This document shows, piece after piece, positions 9,439 to 17,480 of a stretch of 64,000 nt of DNA. Where the stretch lies: the NCBI RefSeq assembly GCF_004768545.1, contig NZ_CP038634.1, positions 310,001-374,000 of the forward strand, read 5' to 3'. A program made the position numbers and the translations under genes. The notes under the pieces were generated by a model. The model worked only from the letters and a program-made list of their open reading frames with translations. It was not told the origin of the DNA and did not search any database. Source of the stretch: Cupriavidus oxalaticus. Its GTDB lineage: Bacteria; Pseudomonadota; Gammaproteobacteria; Burkholderiales; Burkholderiaceae. The number at the start of each line of letters is the position of its first letter. The stretch's first letter is position 1.

Positions 9439-10365
9439 TCATCCCACCCGGTAGACGCCGTCTTTGTTCACCTCAACCCGCCCGTCCGCCAGCAGTTCTG
9501 CCAGATGCTGGGAAATCGTACGGGTCTCGGCATCGACTACCCATGAGCCTTGAAAGTCCGGCGGATACAGCAGCCGCAGGTCGACCAGCTGTGCCAGTGT
9601 CTTTGGCGATTCGCGCAGCAAGGTCAGCAGGCGCTGTTCGCGTTGGTCCAGCTTGGCCGCATAGGCAGCGAGATCGCGCAGGAAGTGCTCACGATCGGTA
9701 TAGACGCCCCGATGATGGGAGGTAACCCACACCTTGGCCGGAACCTCGGCCAACCGTGCCAGGCTACGACGGAAGTCCCCCAGGCTGGACCCTGCATCGC
9801 CATAGTAGGGCCCGAATCCGGTCAGGTCGATGTCGCCCGTGAAAGCCACCCCCTCCGGTTCCACAAGGAGAACGGTATGGCCCGCGGTGTGCCCTGGCAG
9901 GTGGAAAGCCCGAATGCCGGTCTGCCCTAGATCCCAGCACGCACCGTCCACGTAGCCCTGCGCATCGGGCCGCGGCGCATAAAAGAATTCGCGCTGAAAC
10001 CTGAGCAGGGTCTCCGATGCATACGCCGCATTACCGAAAGCGGCGACCATGCCATCCCAGCTCCTTGCCGCCGGTAAATCGCCTTCGTGCACATAGACCG
10101 ATGCATCCGGTAGACGATGCAACCCAGCCATATGGTCCTCATGCACATGGCCCATCACCACCAGCTCGGTGGCGTCAAACTCGGGACCGATGTAGTTCGC
10201 GACAAGCGGCGTGTCGAAAGCCGCGCGGGTTTCGGAGCCCCGTATCAATACCTGGTTGCCGTCGGGATACTTGCCGCTCTTCTCGCCAAAGAAGACCGAG
10301 ACGCGCCCGAGATCCACGCGCTGGATATGTCGATTCGTGCCGGAGTTGCTGAACGCTGTGCTCAT
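9439..10365 (-). CDS. MBL-fold metallo-hydrolase with C-terminal winged helix
   Basis: A 308-residue metallo-beta-lactamase-fold protein. The zinc motif H73-x-H75-x-D77-H78 (GHVHEDH) is present, followed by a second histidine (LPGHTAGH), an aspartate (FTGDIDL) and a late histidine (SHHRG). The last 70 residues look like the winged-helix tail of LACTB2-like enzymes. The start at 10365 has GAGG nine bases upstream; the alternative at 10374 has no room for a ribosome site. It probably hydrolyses a thioester, ester or phosphodiester. It stands alone, convergent to the porin. Confidence 0.85.
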   Translation of the reverse strand: MSTAFSNSGTNRHIQRVDLGRVSVFFGEKSGKYPDGNQVLIRGSETRAAFDTPLVANYIGPEFDATELVVMGHVHEDHMAGLHRLPDASVYVHEGDLPAARSWDGMVAAFGNAAYASETLLRFQREFFYAPRPDAQGYVDGACWDLGQTGIRAFHLPGHTAGHTVLLVEPEGVAFTGDIDLTGFGPYYGDAGSSLGDFRRSLARLAEVPAKVWVTSHHRGVYTDREHFLRDLAAYAAKLDQREQRLLTLLRESPKTLAQLVDLRLLYPPDFQGSWVVDAETRTISQHLAELLADGRVEVNKDGVYRVG

Positions 10366-10564
10366 GTCGATCATCCTCGCTGGGCAGTCTTAGCGATTTC
10401 CGCAGCCGGGGCGTTCCGGTAGCGATCAGGTCAGGCTGCGCAGCTTTGTTCTCTGTCTATTTATAGTAACACCAGTCATCAAAATAAAGATGCCCGCAAA
10501 CGCGGCACAGACAGAACGTGGGATGTCGTTATAGACGTAGACGCCTTCACGCCAGGCGTCAGGG

Positions 10565-11303
10565 TTATGCTTCGACCGCCTTGAACATGTCCTCGACCAC
10601 CTTCTTGGCGTCGCCGAACACCATCATGGTCTTGTCCATGTAGAACAGCTCGTTGTCCAGGCCGGCGTAGCCGGCCGCCATCGAGCGCTTGTTGACGATG
10701 ATGGTCTTGGCCTTGTACGCCTCCAGGATCGGCATGCCGGCGATCGGCGACTTGGGATCGGTCTTGGCCGCCGGGTTGACCACGTCGTTGGCGCCCAGCA
10801 CCAGCACCACGTCGGCCTGGCCGAACTCGCTGTTGATGTCTTCCATCTCGAAGACCTGGTCGTACGGCACCTCGGCCTCGGCCAGCAGCACGTTCATGTG
10901 GCCGGGCATGCGGCCCGCCACCGGGTGGATCGCGTACTTCACGGTCACGCCCTTCTCGGTGAGCAGTTCGGTCAGTTCCTTCAGGGCATGCTGCGCGCGC
11001 GCCACGGCCAGGCCGTAGCCGGGGACGATGATCACGGTCTCGGCGTTGCCCATCAGGAAGGCGGCATCGTCGGCCGAGCCGGACTTCACGTTGCGCTGCG
11101 CCTGCGCGCCGGCGGACGCGCCAGCCGACGCATCGCCGCCGAAGCCGCCCAGGATCACGTTGAAGAACGAGCGGTTCATCGCGCGGCACATGATGTACGA
11201 GAGGATGGCACCGCTTGAGCCCACCAGCGAGCCGGCGATGATCAGCATCGGGTTGTTCAGCGAGAAGCCGATGCCCGCCGCCGCCCAGCCCGAGTACGAG
11301 TTC
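10565..11303 (-). pseudogene. pntB: pntB C-terminal fragment (NADP transhydrogenase beta subunit)
   Basis: About 245 residues match the last half of the proton-translocating transhydrogenase beta subunit, from [14 protein letters not shown] through the complete NADP(H)-binding domain III ([42 protein letters not shown]). Roughly the first 230 residues, holding most membrane helices, are missing. Upstream the frame runs straight into a truncated recombinase gene. Domain III is uneroded, so the break looks recent. Without the membrane part it cannot pump protons; a complete copy elsewhere would be expected. Confidence 0.88.
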
Positions 11304-11735
11304 AGCCACTTCGCTGGCGCGCAAGCCGGCGCCATAGGCGACCGCGAGCGCGGTCTGGTGCTTCAGGTTCCCAGCGGCCGCCAGCAGTCGGCCGACTTCG
11401 TCGGGACTGACTACCACGGGCAGGGTGCGTGGAATTCGTACCGGTCGCATCTTGGCCATGCGTTGCGCGTCGCCGAGCGTCACTTCAAAGAAGAACTTCA
11501 ATCCGGTGATCGCGGCATTGAGCGAAACCGGGGAGATGCCGTGATCGACCAGATGGAGTTGATAGCGCCGTAGGTCCTCAGTGCTAGCCGTGTCGGGAGA
11601 GCGGCCGAGAAAGACCGCGAACCGGCGCACGGCACGGATGTATTGGGTCTGGGTCTTATCTCCAAGCTTGCGCATCCGCATGTCTTCGATCATGCGCTGG
11701 CGTAGCGGGCTGATGGTAGGCGTCGCGACTGACAT
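11304..11735 (-). pseudogene. Tyrosine recombinase, N-terminal fragment
   Basis: About 143 residues of a phage/transposon-type integrase: an N-terminal SAM-like core-binding domain (MRMRKLGDKTQTQYIRAVRRF, then SLNAAITGLKFFFEVTLGD) and the start of the catalytic domain up to box I ([14 protein letters not shown]), which holds the first catalytic arginine. The His-x-x-Arg and tyrosine boxes are gone and the frame passes into pntB sequence. This N-terminus is typical of integrases travelling with IS91-like and related elements. It cannot be active alone. Confidence 0.85.
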
Positions 11736-12097
11736 GGCTGTGCTCCTGTCGAGGCTCGAGGCGAATTGCCTCGGTCCTCAACATAGGAAACAGCGCTGGC
11801 GGTTGAGTCACTTCGCGCTTGACCGGAGGGTTACCGTGTGAGCGGTTTAGTCCGTCGGCCAAAAACGGGCGCTGGCATAGCCCGCGGGCAATGACGTTTG
11901 CGTCAAGTATCGGTCATCTCGCTCCGGCGCCGGCGCCGACGCGGCACAGGCGTTGCCGTTGCAGACAAGCACAGTACGACCTACTATGGGGAGGCAGCCC
12001 GTCGCGGATTCGCCTCGGGCAGGGCCAGTTCAGGGCAGGTCGCCCCCGCCAGTCGGGTTCTACGCTTGAGTGAAGTTGATCCTCACGGGAGAAAGAA
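11736..12097. other. Intergenic region without a recognisable gene
   Basis: About 360 bases between the recombinase start and the repeat-protein gene. Short open frames lack ribosome sites and domains. No terminal inverted repeat of a mobile element could be picked out. Confidence 0.4.
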
Positions 12098-12421
12098 ATG
12101 AGAGCGATTATTATCGCGGTAATTGCGGCCTTCGGAGCATCACTAGCACTGCCCGGCTACGCGCAAAAGGCAGTGGATCCGTATACGCAAGGGGCCAAGG
12201 GGAAAGCGGATCCATTTACGGACGGTGCGAAATCCTCAAAATTCGACCCATATACGGATGGGGCTAAGGAGTCGACCCGCACCGACTTGGCGCCGACCAA
12301 GAAGCCCGACCCGTATACCGACGGCGCGAGGGCTGGCAAAGCTGATCCTTATACCGACGGCGCGAAGGCAGGGAAGGCCGATCCGTTTACTGACGGCGCC
12401 AATAGCGGCAGCAAGCAATAG
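12098..12421 (+). CDS. Small exported protein with six DPYTDGA repeats
   Basis: A 107-residue protein with a good signal peptide (MRAIIIAVIAAFGASLALPG, cleavage near YAQ-K). The mature part consists of six copies of D-P-[YF]-T-[DQ]-G-A starting at residues 27, 38, 50, 71, 83 and 95. Lys/Ala/Gly-rich linkers join them, usually 4-5 residues long, with one linker of 14. The start follows a GGGAGAAAGAA ribosome site and a rho-independent terminator follows the stop, so it is a complete single-gene unit. It has no cysteine, membrane segment or known catalytic motif. Function is unknown; a periplasmic or secreted low-complexity role is inferred. Confidence 0.75.
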   Translation: MRAIIIAVIAAFGASLALPGYAQKAVDPYTQGAKGKADPFTDGAKSSKFDPYTDGAKESTRTDLAPTKKPDPYTDGARAGKADPYTDGAKAGKADPFTDGANSGSKQ

Positions 12422-12781
12422 CGGAACGCGTCAACTGCGTGGCCTTCCCGGTCCGCCCGGGAAGATCAGGGAAAGCGGTGGCCCCTCGCACACAGCGGGG
12501 GGCTATTTTCGCTTCAGGCGTCACCCCATCCGTTCCGGGCCTTCCGTCGCGTCACGCTACTGAATCGCAGCAGCCGCATCTGGATCGCCGCGTCTGATTC
12601 ACCACTTCCAAGACGGTCTTGCCACCAACCATCGCGATTACCGCTACGATGCCTTCGGTAAGCCCTTGTCTCGCCATCGAGGGGCGACTCGCTGGGGCGA
12701 TTGGGCTACGCCGCGTACAAGGCAATGATTCCGCGAAATGCTGGTAATCAGTTCCGCATCCGACACGAGAACAGTCATCTC
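12422..12781. other. Intergenic region with terminator and possible gene debris
   Basis: The first 90 bases hold the terminator of the repeat-protein gene. Around 12564-12700 on the plus strand an open frame of about 40 codons includes YRYDAFGKPLSR, which resembles the YD repeat of RHS proteins and may be a fragment of one. It lacks a start, and this identification is weak. Confidence 0.3.
12481..12509 (+). terminator. Rho-independent terminator of the repeat-protein gene
   Basis: GCCCCTCGC and GCGGGGGGC pair in a 9-bp stem (one G-T wobble) around an ACACA loop and are followed by TATTTT, 60 bases after the stop codon. Confidence 0.7.
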
Positions 12782-12993
12782 TCACCGCGCATATAGCGCA
12801 CGCCTATCAACAGGACAACAGCCGACGCGATCCCTGCTCTTGGCAATAGCTCGAGCGCCACCGTCAGCCCTACCCGATCTGCCAGTGCTCCGGTGACGAT
12901 GGAACCCGGCGCCAGGCCGAGGACGTTGTAGGCCAGGGCGAGCGTCGCCATGGCGGTGCTGTGAATCGCCTTGGGCGTCAGCCTCGCGACCAC
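12782..12993 (-). pseudogene. MFS transporter, C-terminal fragment
   Basis: About 70 residues resemble the last two to three membrane segments of an MFS permease: TPKAIHSTAMATLALAYNVL, then GSIVTGALADRVGL and a final hydrophobic helix ending RYMRGER. No upstream continuation exists, because opposite-strand AraC-like sequence abuts at about 12994. It is a remnant. Confidence 0.6.
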
Positions 12994-13155
12994 AGCAGGC
13001 GCAAGCTATATGAAGTCGCCGAACTGCTTGGATTCTCCACCGCTGGCGACTTTTCCCGCTGGTTCCGCCGGGAGTTCGGCAAGACCCCATCGGATTGGGT
13101 GGCTAACTACAGGCAGAGCATGGCCACAGCCAGGCCCCGGGTGGACCGTGGATGA
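12994..13155 (+). pseudogene. AraC family regulator, C-terminal fragment
   Basis: The frame encodes the second helix-turn-helix of an AraC/XylS regulator (RKLYEVAELLGFSTAGDFSR, then WFRREFGKTPSDW) and stops after a short tail. The ligand domain and first HTH are absent. The 5' junction abuts the MFS fragment on the other strand, so the two pieces were brought together by rearrangement. Confidence 0.7.
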
Positions 13156-13472
13156 TCATTTGGGAGGTCCCTGACGCAGGTGTGGCTGCTTCATCGGCCC
13201 ACGGCTTTCTGCCCGGTTCTCGTACCGACTAGCATCGAACGGCAAGCAAGAGCGCCAACTGCCCATTGCATGGGCGACTTGAAGGCAATTGACGGCGTGT
13301 CCCAACATGCTAAGAATTTGGCCCATAGGGCGAATCATGGAGGGGCGACAAAACCTACCATAGCTGCATCCAAGTGGATTTGATCAAGCGCCGTCGATGC
13401 GCTGGCGTGCCGAACCACCAAGGCCTGCCAACGACTCGCGCACCGCGGCCCAGACTGAGATTGGAGACAGCT
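13156..13472. other. Intergenic region upstream of the TauD-type gene
   Basis: About 315 bases with no recognised gene. The ribosome site TTGGAGACA lies directly before the next start. No clear promoter or dyad was identified. Confidence 0.4.
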
Positions 13473-14432
13473 ATGACAGCAGCAACTACGGCGCAGAACT
13501 GGGCTACACAAGCCTCCCCTACAGCACCAGCCATCATCCGGACATCGGTGCGTCAACATTCGATCAAGGTGGAGCTTTGCACGCCGGCCATCGGCGCTGA
13601 ACTCAGCAACATCAGCCTGGCCGACGCCGCCCAGGATCCTGACCTCATTGCTGAGATTCGGGCGCTGTGGCTGAAGCACAAGGTGCTGTTCTTCCGCGAC
13701 CAGGACATTACCCCGCTGGAGCAGCAGGCGTTTGCCGCGCAATTCGCCGAACTCGAAGCGCACCCGCTTGCGCCGAGCCATCCGGAGGCCGACAAGCTTC
13801 TGATGCTCTATCGGAATCTGGATCCGAACAAACAGAATTTTGTCGAGAAGGCCAGCCGGGAGAATGTCTGGCATTCGGACGTGACCTACAAGAAGGCCCC
13901 TCCGCGCGGCGCAGTCTTGCGCCGCGAAATGGGACCGGAAAACGGCGGCGATACGATCTGGTCCAACATGGTAATGGCCTATGAACGCCTTCCCGACGCC
14001 ATCAAGCAGCGAATTGACGGCCTGTACGCCAAGCACAGCGCCGAACATGTCTTCCTGGCTCAGTATCCGAAGGACGAACGCCACGCCGCCGCAGCAAAGA
14101 ACCCCGGCAGTGAACATCCGGTCGTCCTGATCCACCCGGAGACCCAGGAAAAGGTTCTGTTTGTCAATTCGGCATTCACGACCCATTTCGTGAACTATTT
14201 CAACTTCACGGACATTAGCTACGGCCAGGACTTCATGCCCGAGTCGCACCACCTGCTGTGCTACCTGTGCTCGCAGGCCGCGATTCCGGAGTATCAGGTG
14301 CGCCTGAAATGGCGCGACAACACCGTGGCAATGTGGGACAACCTGCTGTGCCAACACTATGCCGTGGCGGACTATGGCAATGCGCCACGCAAGATGCTTC
14401 GCGCGACGCTGACAGGCACATCCCTTTCCTGA
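13473..14432 (+). CDS. TauD/TfdA family Fe(II)/2-oxoglutarate dioxygenase
   Basis: A 319-residue protein. The iron triad is visible as H134-x-D136 (NVWHSDVTY) and a distal histidine near 295 (LCQHYAVADY), followed by an arginine (PRKMLRATLTG) expected to contact 2-oxoglutarate. Family members hydroxylate sulfonates, aryloxyalkanoates, carnitine-like amines or similar acids. ATG 13473 is chosen because it follows GGAGAC; an in-frame extension to 13374 lacks one. A cupin gene follows 140 bases later. Length is somewhat above TauD (283) because of an extended N-terminus. Confidence 0.88.
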   Translation: MTAATTAQNWATQASPTAPAIIRTSVRQHSIKVELCTPAIGAELSNISLADAAQDPDLIAEIRALWLKHKVLFFRDQDITPLEQQAFAAQFAELEAHPLAPSHPEADKLLMLYRNLDPNKQNFVEKASRENVWHSDVTYKKAPPRGAVLRREMGPENGGDTIWSNMVMAYERLPDAIKQRIDGLYAKHSAEHVFLAQYPKDERHAAAAKNPGSEHPVVLIHPETQEKVLFVNSAFTTHFVNYFNFTDISYGQDFMPESHHLLCYLCSQAAIPEYQVRLKWRDNTVAMWDNLLCQHYAVADYGNAPRKMLRATLTGTSLS

Positions 14433-14572
14433 TCCGGACAGTCCGCCGGAAAAACCCCTGAGAAGTCCGCCAGCCAACCCATGGCGGCGGCAAACAGCGC
14501 CTCATCCGGAACGATGTCGAGGAAGGATGAGGCTCCTCACCGCACGCGTGTTGCATCACGCGGTGTATTGAA

Positions 14573-15163
14573 ATGCCGTCTTATTCCAAATCACTGGAGA
14601 CAGTCAGGCTTTACCAACAAATCGATACTGCAGTCATCGATGGCGAATCGCTGCCGTGGGTTCCGTTCACCCCCTATTCGGACGACGTCCTGCTGAAGTA
14701 CTTCAAGCTTGACCCGATTCGGGGCGAAATCATCGTGCTGATGAAGGCGCCCAAGAGCATGCAGCTTCCCAAGCACCACCATTCCGGCACCGTCGTCGTC
14801 TACACGCTGGAAGGCCAGTGGAAATACAAGGAGCACGACTGGGTTGCGGGTCCTGGCAGCGTGGTATTCGAGACCGCCGCGTCCTGCCACACGCCCGAAG
14901 TCGTCAGCACCGACGATGAAGGCGGCTACGTGGTGACGCTGGTCTCCGTGATGGGTGACCTTGTTTTTGTCGATGAGAACGACAACAAGCGCTGCATATG
15001 GAATCCCACGGAAGCTCTTCACAGTATCCCCGATGCCAGAGACCTTCCCACCTTCGGTCGTCGCAACCGTTATTCAGCGGTGATTCTTCCGTCCTTAATC
15101 ACCTTCGCCCAGGTAGCGAGTTCTTGGGTCACAAATTTATCCAGAGTCGGAGGGTCCATGTAG
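14573..15163 (+). CDS. Cupin, acetylacetone dioxygenase (Dke1)/ChrR-like, with replaced C-terminus
   Basis: The first 145 residues form a single cupin resembling acetylacetone-cleaving and 2,4'-dihydroxyacetophenone dioxygenases. The metal-binding histidines are in PKHHHSGTVVVYTLEGQW and a later histidine in ETAASCHTPEV. Such proteins are usually about 150 residues. Here the frame continues some 30 residues across the 3' end of the convergent TctC-type gene (overlap 15070-15163), giving a tail unlike the family. The original C-terminus was probably lost at a junction near 15020-15070. Function may survive because the cupin core is complete. Confidence 0.7.
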   Translation: MPSYSKSLETVRLYQQIDTAVIDGESLPWVPFTPYSDDVLLKYFKLDPIRGEIIVLMKAPKSMQLPKHHHSGTVVVYTLEGQWKYKEHDWVAGPGSVVFETAASCHTPEVVSTDDEGGYVVTLVSVMGDLVFVDENDNKRCIWNPTEALHSIPDARDLPTFGRRNRYSAVILPSLITFAQVASSWVTNLSRVGGSM

Positions 15164-16038
15164 GCAGCAAAGCCGCCCTGCTCCTCAATCTTTTTCTTGT
15201 ACTCCGGGCTCTCCACGATTTTCTGAATCGATGTGGAGAGTTTCTTGACGATGTCCGGCGGCGTGCCTGCCGGCGCGAATACCGCAAACCAAGACTCCAC
15301 GATGTAGCTTGGCAGACCAGCTTCAGCAGAAGTCGGGACGTCAGGCATCGAAGGGTGGCGTTTAGCCCCCGTGTAAGCCAGTGCCTTGATTTTTCCGGCC
15401 TTAACCTGTCCGATTACTGACGGCGGTGTCGTCACGAACATATCGACCTGGCCGCCGATGAGGTCGCTGACCACAGGACCAGCCCCCTTGTATGGGACAT
15501 GGGTTACCGGGACCTGCGCTTGATTGCCGAACATGACGCCCGCAATATGCTGGATGGAGCCATTGCCTGATGACGCAAAGAACAAGCCTTGGTTGTCCTT
15601 CTTGCCAAACGCAATCAGGTCTCGCAGGTTCTGAGCGGGAATCTTTCCGCTGACGGCGACGACATGCGGGGCGCGCATCACCAGCGCTACAGACGCGAAG
15701 TCCTTAGGCTTCCAGCGCGCCTGGGGAAACAGCGTGGGATTGCCCACGTGATAGCCGGAGTACTGCATGAGGAGCGTGTAACCATCCGGCTTGGCTCTCG
15801 CGACAGCTTCTGTGCCAATGTTGCCGCTGGCGCCAGGCCGGTTCTCAATCACGATAGGCTGGCCGAGGTCCTTGGCGAGTTGCTCGCCAATTAGCCGCGC
15901 GACGATGTCGGTCGACCCAGCAGGTGCGCTCGGGACAATCATCGTGACCGGCTTGCTAGGGTAGGCGTCAGCTGCAAGCACCGGCCCTGCGGCCGCCAGC
16001 ACGAGCGCTGTCGCGGAGATCTTCACACTCCATTTCAT
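15070..16038 (-). CDS. Tripartite tricarboxylate transporter substrate-binding protein (Bug family)
   Basis: A 322-residue periplasmic binding protein. It has a signal peptide (MKWSVKISATALVLAAAGPV, cleavage near LAADA), then the Bug hallmarks YPSKPVTMIVPSAPAGSTD and ENRPGASGNIGTEAVARA. Bug proteins are hugely expanded in Cupriavidus and bind carboxylates and related solutes; most lack adjacent TctAB genes, as here. The ribosome site AGGAGACGCAGA precedes the ATG. It is last in a five-gene minus-strand set with acid-metabolising enzymes and probably captures their substrate. Confidence 0.92.
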   Translation of the reverse strand: MKWSVKISATALVLAAAGPVLAADAYPSKPVTMIVPSAPAGSTDIVARLIGEQLAKDLGQPIVIENRPGASGNIGTEAVARAKPDGYTLLMQYSGYHVGNPTLFPQARWKPKDFASVALVMRAPHVVAVSGKIPAQNLRDLIAFGKKDNQGLFFASSGNGSIQHIAGVMFGNQAQVPVTHVPYKGAGPVVSDLIGGQVDMFVTTPPSVIGQVKAGKIKALAYTGAKRHPSMPDVPTSAEAGLPSYIVESWFAVFAPAGTPPDIVKKLSTSIQKIVESPEYKKKIEEQGGFAAYMDPPTLDKFVTQELATWAKVIKDGRITAE

Positions 16039-16107
16039 TCTGCGTCTCCTATTGATATATGTAAGTCGGGAAGGTCCGTCCCATCCCGGCTTCGTTCCGG
16101 TGGCCTG

Positions 16108-17448
16108 TCAGCTCTGGAACAGAGCTTCCATCTCTTTACGAACGCGGTAGGCTGGTTGCTCTGCATCGATGACCACGTCCTCCCACGTGAGGGACTGGTC
16201 CTTGGGCACATCCCGCCGCAGTTTCATGTGATGCGCCAGACCCAAGGGCAGACTGCCAACACGGAGCGATTCCTTTGCAGGGAACAGCTTGCCGAAGACC
16301 GTGTAACCGCCTTCGCCATCGAGCATCTCCCCTGCCTTCAGGTCCCGCTTTGCCGTGGCAACGACGTCCGCGTTAAAGTGCTGACCCACACCGGTTGACT
16401 CCCGACGCAGCCCGACGCTCGCCACAGAGATGCCGAGCTCCAGGCCAATGAGATGCCATTTCTTGTACTGGACCATGCACTGGCCGTTGGGGTCGGTGAA
16501 AACCTGGTATTCCTTGAAGCAGCGACGAATGTATTCCGTTGGTGCCTCGACGCAGACCCACACACCCTTACGGATGTCGTACCCTACGGAAGTACCGTCG
16601 GTGTTCAGCGACGACACCACATCGACCACACCCTTTTGCGACAGCACGCCGCCATCCGACTTGAGCCGCATGACGGTCGGAATCTGCTCGACGGACGCCG
16701 GTGCAAAGGTGATACCTTCGGCCTGCACATGAAGGCCGGTGGCATTTGCAATGGCAGTGCTTTCGATAGCTGGCTTGGAGCCATCGAGGAAGGCATTGAA
16801 CATTTTCGAATTCATGCCGCCGATGCGTGCCTGGTCGGCCGTAACGCCCCAGTGGTCCCAGACCGTATCGGGCGTCGATTCCCGGAACTTGGGCAGCCAC
16901 TTGTGCCCGCGCCCCGCGGCGATGATGGGGAACCCGCAAGTGCGAGCCCAATCGACGAGTTCGCAAGCCAAGCCTGGTTGGTCACCATAGGCCAAGGAGT
17001 AGACCACTCCAGCCTGACGGGAACGGTGGGCTAGCAGCGGACCGCAGAATGCATCGGCTTCGACCGTGACGTTGATGACATGCTTGCCATGCTTGAACGC
17101 GGCGAGGCAGTGGTCGACAGCGGCAATCGGGTTACCCGTGCATTCGATTATGATGTCAACACCCGGATGCGCCACAAGCGCTTCCCAGTCATCGCCGACG
17201 TGCGTGGCGCCCGAGGCGACCGCGTCATCCAGGGTCGCTGCTTGCGCACGGCCACGTTCCCAGCCCACGCGTTCGAGGCTGGCATGGGCGTTTGCCGGAT
17301 TCAGGTCGGCAATACCAACCATGTGCACGCCTGGCGTGCGCGGCACCTGCGCCAGGTACATCGAGCCGAATTTCCCTGCACCAATAAGGCCGACGCGCAC
17401 GGGGTTTCCCTGCTCGGCGCGCGCGAGCAGCTGAGGATAAAAGTTCAT
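16108..17448 (-). CDS. NAD(P)-dependent oxidoreductase with C-terminal SAF domain
   Basis: A 446-residue cytosolic protein. A Rossmann domain starts near residue 20 (VRVGLIGAGKFGSMYLAQV) and resembles homoserine dehydrogenase/GFO-type enzymes (IIIECTGNP, GKHVINVTVEADAFCG). The C-terminus (TAKRDLKAGEMLDGEGGYTV) is a SAF domain. This pairing occurs in sugar-acid and branched aldose catabolic clusters, usually as a putative dehydrogenase. ATG 17448 is chosen over TTG 17454; neither has a strong ribosome site. It lies 32 bases after the dehydratase gene. Confidence 0.82.
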   Translation of the reverse strand: MNFYPQLLARAEQGNPVRVGLIGAGKFGSMYLAQVPRTPGVHMVGIADLNPANAHASLERVGWERGRAQAATLDDAVASGATHVGDDWEALVAHPGVDIIIECTGNPIAAVDHCLAAFKHGKHVINVTVEADAFCGPLLAHRSRQAGVVYSLAYGDQPGLACELVDWARTCGFPIIAAGRGHKWLPKFRESTPDTVWDHWGVTADQARIGGMNSKMFNAFLDGSKPAIESTAIANATGLHVQAEGITFAPASVEQIPTVMRLKSDGGVLSQKGVVDVVSSLNTDGTSVGYDIRKGVWVCVEAPTEYIRRCFKEYQVFTDPNGQCMVQYKKWHLIGLELGISVASVGLRRESTGVGQHFNADVVATAKRDLKAGEMLDGEGGYTVFGKLFPAKESLRVGSLPLGLAHHMKLRRDVPKDQSLTWEDVVIDAEQPAYRVRKEMEALFQS

Positions 17449-17480
17449 GGTCAATCGAGTAAGGTTGGTGACGAACGGTG

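Noticed and set aside
10426..10564. 46-codon open frame after pntB (VYVYNDIPRSVC)
   Set aside because: No start codon context and no secure family match; probably debris.
10479..11735. A single 418-codon minus-strand frame across recombinase and pntB
   Set aside because: Only the first 143 codons are recombinase; the rest is pntB read in the wrong frame, so it is not one functional gene.
12564..12700. RHS-type protein fragment (YRYDAFGK)
   Set aside because: Only one YD-like word, no start and no continuation; kept only as a possible remnant in the gap note.
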